Part shown: positions 1-9,000 of the stretch, one piece after another
Position numbering within the stretch: the stretch's first letter is position 1
Layout: the number at the start of each line of letters is the position of its first letter
Source of the DNA: Actinomycetota bacterium
GTDB taxonomy: Bacteria > Actinomycetota > Acidimicrobiia > Acidimicrobiales > Aldehydirespiratoraceae
Assembly (NCBI GenBank): GCA_012271125.1
Contig: JAAXHB010000211.1
Span: 1-9,944 of the forward strand
DNA: 9,944 nt
Direction: 5' to 3'
Translations under genes and position numbers: made by a program
The notes under the pieces: generated by a model
What the model was told of the DNA's origin: nothing
What the model saw: the letters and a program-made list of their open reading frames with translations, nothing else
The model's database searches: none

Positions 1-20
1 GTGTCATCTTTGACGACGTC
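1..20 (-). repeat. Module 31 (partial): linker of the next repeat
   Basis: Only DVVKDD is inside the window. It matches the D-x-L-x-D-D linker that opens the other modules, so the array continues past the left edge. Confidence 0.75.
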
Positions 21-3000
21 TTGCTTGTCGAAAAGGATGGTTATATCTGATTTGTTGCCTTGCCAGTCGGCGGAGTATTCGAAGGTGACAGAATCGGTCT
101 CGGGATCGCCTGCATCAATTGTGTAAGTGACGTTTTGGCCGTTGGAAGAAACGTTGCCTTGTGCTGGGGAAGTAAAGTCATTGGGGTCGACGGCGCCACA
201 GTTATTGTTAGATTTGCACCAGTCGTTGAGGACAGGATTAAAGGTAATTGAAGCTGATTCTGTGCCGTAACGAGTGAGGGTGTACCAGTCGGGGTACATC
301 TCGCGTTGTGAGTTGCCATCGCTGCTATCGCGAACTGATAGTTGAACCCAAGCAATTTCGCCACCGGCATTTGCGGTGGTGTAACCAATGAAAATCGGAT
401 TCGGGTATTCCTCTTGCAGGGCTCTGGCTCTATTGCTGAACGCTTCAATCTTGGTACCGTCAATGACCCAAGCCGACATTGCCCATGGATAGTGAACAAT
501 TTCAAGGCCTTCGCAAGAGTTGGTTATGCAGACATCGTTAGTGAGAACTTCAATTGTGTGAGTGGTGGCATCTTGAGTGCCGCCATCACGTGCTTCGGCC
601 TTGAAGTCATCTTTGAGGTTGTCGAGGTTAGTGACGGAGATCGTCACGGTGGCGGGGGTGAGGGCGTTAGCTGTGGTGTAGGTGAACTGATCCTGGGTGA
701 ATAGAGAAGTGTTTGCGGCGATGGTATAGGTGTAGGAGCCGTCAACCTCGCGGGTGAGGGTGCCGTTGGTGGGTGAGGTGACGATTTGAAGGTTTTCGCA
801 GGCACGAGTGTGGGGGCAGGAGTCGTTGAGCTCGATAGGAATGTTGACGCGGGCTTCGGCACCGACTTTGCGGGAAAGAGATGCGGTGTCGTCTGTGAGG
901 ATGTCATGATCGGCGGTGCCGTCGTTGTCTGCGTCGGGGGCAACAAGGACGGTGATGTCTCCCCAGAGTTCTGGTTTGGATCCTTGTCGGGTAACGCGGT
1001 ACTTCATGGTGACGACGGGATCGTCGAGGACTGTGCCAGAGGGGAGGGTGTAGACGATTACAGGATCCGGGGTGCCATATTTGGAATTGTTTGTATCAGT
1101 GGTGGCAGAACCGACGGAGGGGTCTTGATTTTCGGCTATGCGCAGACCGGAGCAGTTGTTAGCGACTGGGGCAGCCCAGCAAGAATCGTTGGCTAAAACG
1201 AGTATGGGGACTTCAAGAGCCTCGGTGCCGTTGCGGACGACATGAACGAAATCAGCGTTGAGCTGGCTTTCGTGGTTCCAGTGTACGTTGACACCACGGT
1301 CGCGAGAATCATTTGAGGCGTCACCGGTTGTGTAGCGGAAGTCATCTCGAGTGACTTCAGTATCGTCGGCGGTGTTGGCAGTGCCTTTATCGTCTATTGC
1401 TGAAGCGGTGCCGGGGACTGTGTACTTGAGAGTGCCGTTGAAGTTGAACTCTGCGGCACCGCCGTCATCGGGATCGGTGCCGACTGTGAATCCTTTGCAA
1501 CCGTTGCCGCAGTAGTCATGCCAGAGAACACCGATGTTGTCAAGGGTGACGTCATTAGCTCCAATTCGGTCGATATAGATGTCATGGGCAGCTGTTGGGA
1601 ACATATCGTCGTCGCCGGTTGCAATGAGGTACTCAACGAGACCATGTAGATCGCTGTCGTTGTTTCCACCGGTACCACTGCGTACATTTGATGTGCTGTA
1701 AGTGGCAGTAACTGTGCGCTTAGTGTCGTCGATATTGTCGGAGTTGGATTTCACATACTTGAGCTTGCCAGCGTCTAGCGACACAGTGCCGGTTCCGACG
1801 CCACTTAGGTCCGCTGTCTCTAGACCAGAGCAACCGGCAGTGACGCAGGTGTCGTTGTCTCTTACATCGATGCTGTAATCGATTGCTGTGGTGTCGGTCT
1901 GGCGCCAGATGAAAATGCGGTCGTAGTTGAGCTTGTCGACGTTGGTGATGTTCAAGTTATGAACTTGTGAAGCAGTGGCATTATCTGTGATGTAGCGGAA
2001 GTTAGCTACGGTTTCAGTGATATGTGAAGGTGGTGGGGTTTCAACAGGAACTCGCCAAATCACCTTGTTGTCTGAGGTGATTTCATAAGTGCCGATGGCT
2101 TGGTCTTGGGTTCGTCCGTTGGCGGTTGTGCTCCACCGGGGGCCTTCGGTGATACGCAAGCCGGTGAAGCTGCCTCCACCCGCGGTGTCATTAGAGAGAG
2201 GATCGATCTCTATTTCAAAAGCTTCGCCGCCTCGGCGGACGATGCTTGTCGAGTCGGAGGTGAGGGTGTCGTAGGGCTGGTGTTGCAAGGTGACGGTGGC
2301 GGTGCGGTCTGAAGTGGTGGTGTTGTAGGTGAAGGTAAAGGTGCCTGAAGGTGAAGAGGTGGTGGCGGGGAAGTCATAGGAGAAGCCGTTGGCATTGGCG
2401 CTGAGGGTGCCGTGGGTGGCGGCGGTTAGGCCGGTGACAACGGCGAGGCCGGCGCAGGAGTCCTTGCCGCAGATGTCGTTGGCTAGGACGTTGATCTGGT
2501 GGCTAGTGATGGCGCTGGTGCCGGTGCGGGGGATGATGATTGGTTCAGAGGCGCTGCCGTCGTCTTTGAGGAGGTCTGTGTCGACGGTGTAGTTCAAGGT
2601 GACGGTGGCGGGGCCTTCAGAGTCGGCGGTGGTGTAGGTGAAAGAGGATGAGGCGGCGGTGATTTCGGTGCCGGAGGAGATGACATAACTGAGGGCGGAC
2701 TTGTCGCCGGTGACGGTGACGGTGCCGAAATCGGGCTGGGTGACCACGGTGAGGTCGGTGCAGTCGGCCCAGCAGAGATCATTGTCAAGAACGTCGAGCT
2801 GGTTTGTGACTTGCTCTGTGGCGGTGCGGGTGATGGTTTCGGTGTCGGCGGTGAGGCGATCAGATTGGGTGATGGTGACGGTGACTTGAGCGGAGGCGAC
2901 GCTGGTGTCGGTGCGGTAGGTGAAGGTGACTTCGGTGCCGGCGTTAGCGGCGTCGGGCAGGGTGTAGGTGAGCTTGTTGTTGGCAACAGTGACAGAGCCG

Positions 3001-6000
3001 ACATCTGGGGTTGCGTCAACTCGGAGATTGGCACAGCCGGTGTGGCAGCCGTCGTTAGCGAGGACATCGATGGTGACGGTGGCTTCGGTGGTTATGGATG
3101 AGTCGTGGGCGTTGCGGTTCAGCTCGGCGGTGTCAGCGATGAGGAGGTCTGGTAAGGCGAGGCTGACAGTGACGGTGGCGGGGGTGGAGGCGCCGTCGGT
3201 GGTGTAGGTGAAGGTGATCTGATCTGGGAGGTTGGTGCGGGTGGCGAGGCGGTAAGTGAGGCTGGCACCGTTGTTGACGGTGACGATGCCGGTGGATGGG
3301 TGGGTGGCGACACGCAGGTTGGCGCAGTTGGCGTTGCAGTTGTCGTTGGCGAAGACATCGATAGTGACCGAGTCGGGCAGCTGAGCACTGGTGGAGCCGG
3401 CGAACATGGACACGGTGTCGTCGAGGAGGATGTCGGCTGAGGTGTCGCCGACGACGGCGGTGATGGTGGCGTATTCGTAGTTAGCCCAGGCGGAATCGGT
3501 GGTGTAGACGATGGTGACCGGATTTTCGACAGCGTCGCCGGCACCGAGGGAGTAGGTGATTTTGTCGCCGGCATTGTTGACAGCGGCGGTGCCGGTGGTG
3601 GGTTGGCCCAAGATGCGCAAGCCGGCACAGTCGGCGGTGCAGGAATCGTTGGACAGGGCGTCGATTTCGTGACTGGTGAGGGCACCGGTGCCGGTGCGGT
3701 CGATGGCGACACGGACATCGTCAGTGAGGACGTCTACGGGGGTGAAGTTGATGGTGACCGTGGCGGGAGTGGTGGTTTGATTGGTGGTGGTGTAGGTGAA
3801 GGTGATCTGATCAGTCTTGGCGGTATCGGCTGCCATGGTGTAGGTGATGATGTCGGTAGTTTGATCGACGGAGGTTGACGAGCCGGAGGGGAGGGTTCCG
3901 CCGACGGTGATGTTGGCGCAGCTGGCACCGCAGTTGTCGTTAGCGGAGACAGGGATTTGCAGGACGACTTGTTGTAGGCCGCGGCGGATGACTTCGATGA
4001 CGTCGTCGATGAGGACATCAGTGTTGGCGGCGGCGATGGCGACTGAGACCATGGCGGGGCGGGTGTTGGGATCGAAGCCGGTGGTGTAGGTGAACTTGAT
4101 GTCGCGGTTGGTTGGGGCGTTGTCGGGGATGGTGTAGACGATGTCAGTGCCGTTGGCGGCGAGTTCAGCAGTGCCGATGTGGGGCTGGGTGACGAGTCGG
4201 ATCGGGCCGCAGGCACTGTTGACACAGTCGTCGTTGGTGAGAGGGCTGACGGTGCTAGAAGCGGAGGCGGTGCCGGTGCGGGTGACATTAACGGAGTCGT
4301 TTACGAGGCGGTCGACGTAGGCGAAGTTGATGGTGACGGTGCCGGCGGCTGCGGCGTTGTCGGTGGTGTAGGTGAAGGAATCGCTGGTGACAGTGGTGGC
4401 GGCGCTGGTGGAGGCGGTGTAGGTGACCGAGTTGTCAAAGTTGATGGTGGCGGTGCCGTGGCTGGGGGGTGAGACGATGAGAAAGTTGCTGCAGTTGGAT
4501 TCGCAGTCGTCATTAGCGAGGGGGCTGATGGTGGCTTCGCCGGCGCCGGTGCCGTCACGGGTTACCCGAAGGGTGTCTGAGTGGAGGGTGTCGGTGGTGG
4601 TGTCGACGTCGGTGACGATGACGTAGAGGGTGGCGTATTCTTCTGCGGCGGTGGTGGTGGAAGAGCCGTAGCCGATGGCAATTGGGTCGGTGTTGTCCTG
4701 GGTGTAGCCGCTGGCGATCTCGAAGTAGATGACCGGAGTGGTGACGTCGTCGTTGGTGTCGGAGGTGCCTTTGTCGTCGAGGTGGTTGCGGACTTCGGCC
4801 ATGGCGTCGGGGTGGTGGCTGGTAATCATGAGGCCGGAGCAGCCGGTACCGATGCAAGCGTCATTGGCGAAGACCAGAGCGGCGCCGGTGAGGGCGTTGG
4901 TGCCGGAGCGGTCGAAGTAGACGTAGTCGTCGATGAGCTTGTCTTTGTTGGCGAAGGTGACGGTGACGTTGACAGCGGTGGACTGTGCGGTGGTGCGGTA
5001 GGTGAAGGTGTCGGTAGCAGCGGTGGCGGTGCCGGCGGCGATGGAGTAGGTGACGGTGTTATCGACGTTGAGGGTGGCGGTGCCGGAGGAGGGTTGGGTT
5101 ATGGACAGGCCGGCGCAGGCGTCGAAGCAGCCGTCGTTGTCCAGTATTGGGATGTTGATGGTGGTGGCGTCGGTGCCGTAGCGGTCGAGTGTGACGCCGT
5201 CGGCGGTGAGGGCGTCTGATGAGTCGCGGTTGATGATGAACACGGTGGCGGTGCCGGCGACGCTGTCATGTGTATTGGCGGTGCTGCCCACAGTTTTGTA
5301 TTGGAACACGGCAGGGTTGGCGGTTGTATTGTTGGCGTCGACTTGGAAGCGGATTGTGTCGCCGGGCCCGTCCGCAACTGTGAAACCGTCGGTGGCGTGG
5401 GAGTAGGAGCCGACTGGACCGGTTTGATTGCAACCGGAGTTGACGCAGACGTCGTTGGCTAGGACGTCTAGGTTTACGTCGATGGCAGCCGAGGCGGAGG
5501 CGCGGGTGATGTAGAAGAAGTCGTTGCGGTGGGTGTCGGTGATGGTGAAGTTGAAAGTGACCGTGCGATTGTGGTTGGTGGTGGTGGTGGTGGTGGTGTA
5601 GATGAGGGTGTCTTGGTTGGGTGTACCGGAGATGGTTACACCTTCGGGGACCTCATAGACGAGCATGTTGTCTTCGAAGTAGGCGGTGCCGATAGTGGGT
5701 TGGGTGACGACGCTTAGGCCGTGACAGCCCAGTGAGGCGCAGTGGTCGTTGCTGGTGACATCGAAGGTGCGGCGGATGGCTTCATCGCCGGGGCGATAGA
5801 CGGTGTAGGTGTCGTTGACTAACCAGTCGTTGCGGTCAAATTTGATAGTGGCGTAGCCGGGAGAGCGGTCGGCTTTGGTGGTGGTGAAGCGGAAGTTGAT
5901 CTCGTCATATGGGAGGGGGGCACCCTGGGCGAGGCTGAAGTTGATCTCGCCGGCTTTGGTGCCAGAGGTGTAAGCGGTGAGGGTGCCGACGTTGGGGACA

Positions 6001-9000
6001 GACTTGGCGGTGTAGTCGGCGTTGACGATGGGCAGCATGGTCCAGGTTTGGGTGTCTGGGTTGTAGGTGGAAATGGTTTGTTCGCCGGCGTCGACGTCGA
6101 GGATTTGTAAGCCGTCGGCGCAGTCGGTGAGGCAGTTGACGAGCTTGGAAAGGTCGTCGCCCATGCCGGCGTCGTTATCACGCCATTTGAGGGTGTAGTC
6201 GATGGCGGCATGGCCACTACGGTCATGGAAGAAGGCGTCGGCACCGGTGAAGTCGACGATGAGGTCTTCGGTTTGGAGGGTGACCCGCACGGTGGCTTTG
6301 TCGGCGGTGCCATCGGCATCTTTATCGTGGTAGCGGCTGGTGTAGTAGGTGAACTCGACGTATTGAACGGCTGGGTCCTCGTTGAGGGCGAGGGAGTAGC
6401 GGATGCCCTTGACCGTGACAGTTTCATCGGGAGTCATGGGATCATTGTCGGTGTCGCCAAGGTTGCGGGTGACGTCGACAACGCTTGCGGTGCCCTTGGA
6501 TGAGCCGGAGGGTTGGTCAACGGCGAGAACTGCGCAGTAGTTCGGGCAGTAGTCGTTGTCGGTGACATCGATGTCAATGGACTTGGCTTCGAGACCTTGG
6601 CGGTCGAGCTGGACTGTGTCGTTGTTAAGGATGTCTGTGGCGATGATGTTGAAGGTGGCGGTGGCGTTATCGCCTCCTGTTGTGAAGTCGCTGTCTGAGT
6701 CGCTGTCGTCGGTGTCGGACTTCTTGGTGGTGGAATAGGTGAATGAGATTGTGTTTGAGGTTTGCGGGACGGTGTTAGCAGCAAGGGTGTAGCGGAAGCC
6801 GGGGACTGACAGCGGGGTGTCGTTACTGTCGATGTCGCCGTCGCCGTCTGAGTCGACCGGGCGGGAAACGTTTTGCTGGGTAATGGTGCCTTGGCCAGTG
6901 CCGGGGCCGGAGGCGACAGCGAGGCCGGAGCAGTAGTTACCGCATTCGTCATTAGCGGTGACGTCGAGATCGAAGGAGATTGCGCCGAAGTTGTTGGTGC
7001 CGGCGCGGGTGTAGTCGCCGAGCTGTGAGTTGCCGTCGTCGGCGAGCTTGTCGTAGGCGTCGATGGTGAAGGTAGCGGTGGCGGAGTCTGGGTTGGTGTC
7101 GTTGTTGTTATCACGGGAGCCGGTGGTTGAGTAGGCGAGGCTGATCGTGTTGTTCGTGTCGGGGACGTTGCCATTGCCGATTGAGTAGCGGATGATGTCG
7201 TTGGCGAGTTGGGCGTCGACGATGTCGCCCTTGTTGGCGTTGATGTCGGTGGTGATGTTGAGGCCTTGGCACTTGTTGCCGCATTTGTCGTTGGAGCGCC
7301 AGGGGACGTCGTAGGTGTAGGCGGCGGTGCCTTCACGCGCGTCGGCGGTGGGGGTGTCGTTGTTGAGGATGTCCTTGCCGACGATGTTTATGGTGATGGT
7401 GGCGTTGTCTTTGAGGGTGTCCATGTCTGAGCCGTCATGGGAGCCGGCGGTGGAGTAGTCAAAGGTGAAGGAGTTGTTCGCCTGTTCGACGTTGGCAGCG
7501 AGGTTGTAGCGGAAGCCGTTGTTGTGAATGCTGATGGTTCCGTTGGTTGAGGAGGGGTCGGAGATTTTTTCGAGGCTGGCGCAAAGGGCACCGCACTTGT
7601 CGCTAGTGAAGGGGTCGAAGTCGTAGTTGGTGATGGCAGCGAGGCCGTCGCCACGGGTGATGTTGACGGTTCTGCCGTTGAGGACGTCTTTACCGGCGAT
7701 GTTGATAGTGATGGTGACGGGGTCGGGGTCGGTGCCGGCATCATTGCCATCGGGGGAATTGTCGGTGTGGTATGTGAAAGTGAGCGTGTTGGAATCGGGC
7801 TGGACGTCTTGGGCGAGAGTGAAGAGGAACTTAGAGCCATCGCTGCTGCGGCTGATCGAGCCAGACTTGCCGGAGCCGCCGCCGGTTGGAGTGTTGTCAT
7901 AGCCGAAGCCTTCGTCGCATTCGGCACCGCAGGCGCTGTTGGAGCGCCAGGGAATTTCAAAGTTAGTGATGGCGGCGAGGCCGATGCGGGAGGGGGTCAC
8001 GGTGAAAGAGCCGAGGGCGTCGACGCGGCCGATGGGGATGGTTACGTCGAACTTGCCGTCGGAGGTGTCGGTGAAGTACTTGAACTTGATGTCGTCGGCG
8101 GCGAGTTCGGTGCCGTCGGAGATTTGTAGGCGGATGGCTTTGACGCTTACCGGTGTGTCGTCATTGTCGATGTCGCCGTCGCCATCTGAGTCAATAGCGC
8201 GGTCATAGTCGACGACTGAAAGGGTGACGCCGGAGGGGTTGGCTACGTCGTTGATCTTGAGATCGGAGTAATCGAGGGTGTCGCAGGACTCGCCGCAGGC
8301 TGCGCCGGAAGCATCCGCGAGGATGTCGTAAGTCTTGTCGAAGGCGTCGGTGCCGGCTCGGGTTTGGGTGGCGTAGGTGTGGTCGGCGAGGATGTCGCCA
8401 TCGATGATGTGAAGGGAGGCGGTGGCGGTGCCGTTGTTCTTGGTGGTTGCGTAGACGATCTGCGGGTCAGAGGCTGGGTTGGCGGTGCCGGAGGAGAGGA
8501 CATAGCCGAGGCCGCGGACAGTGATGGTTTCGCCGGCGTCTTCGATGCCATCGTTGTCAGCGTCGATCCAGCGGGTGATGTCTTTAGGCGCGGCGGTGCC
8601 TTTCCCGGTGCCGGGTTGGGTGGTGACGGACAAGCCGGCGCAAAGGTTGGCGCATTCGTCGTTTAGCAGCACGTCGAAGTCGAGGTTGACTTCTTCGGTG
8701 CCGTAGCGGGTGTGGTTGTAGGTTTCGTTGTTGAGATCGTCGGTGCCGTCAATGGTGATAGTGACGGTGGCGTCGCCTTCGTCGGCGGTGGTGGAGTAGG
8801 TCCAGGTGATTGTGGTGGCAGTGTTGACCTCATCTTCGGCGAGGCTGTAGACGTAGGTTTCAGCGAGGCTTTGATGAGCTGCGACTGAGCCGCCGGCGGT
8901 GGGTTGTGAAACGATTGCGAGACCGGCGCATTGCTTGCCGCATTCGTCGTTGGAGGTGACGGTGAAGTTGGCAGAGGCGGCGGCGTAGCCGGTTCTGGTG

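Larger units (their letters stand above)
6270..6635 (-). repeat. Module 10: Ig-like repeat with two acidic loops
   Basis: 122 residues: DILNND, RQGLEA, TDNDYC, pair C-PNY-C (6546-6548, 6534-6536). A degenerate acidic loop DTDNDPMTPDE sits at the usual insertion point, and a second loop DKDADGTADK follows FTYYTSR. Closing strand ATVRVTL. Confidence 0.9.

Noticed and set aside
4555..4857. His/Arg-rich minus-strand ORF (many HRHRR runs)
   Set aside because: It is a third-frame reading of GGTGGTG-type DNA and overlaps intact modules 15-16; a metal-binding His-rich protein is not supported.
4581..5219. Plus-strand ORF of 212 codons, Gly/Val/Asp-rich
   Set aside because: It is the antisense of modules 14-16. 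Its Gly/Val-rich composition follows from complementing ACC, GCC and GAC codons, and no domain pattern is visible. All other plus-strand ORFs are explained the same way.
5571..5600. GGT repeats and recurring GGTGTAGGTGAAGGTGA strings as a CRISPR array or regulatory repeats
   Set aside because: The spacing follows protein modules of unequal length, no constant-length direct repeats with spacers exist, and the strings simply encode TFTYTT.
6434..7336. Minus-strand ORF of 300 codons, Pro/Thr/Ser-rich
   Set aside because: It lies in another frame of the same strand. The repeat signature (CxxxC, TFTYTT, ATVTI) is unbroken in the main frame across the region, so this is an out-of-frame shadow.
7647..7655. 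RGD triplet in module 7 as an integrin-binding motif
   Set aside because: It falls in the R-x-G-T position that varies in every module (RSG, RYG, RTG) and is not kept elsewhere, so it is probably chance.
8283..8320. Frameshift in module 5 because N-D-x-C is disturbed
   Set aside because: The frame before and after (RAGTDA upstream; the acidic loop and FKYFTD downstream) is the same, so this is an in-frame insertion of a few residues.
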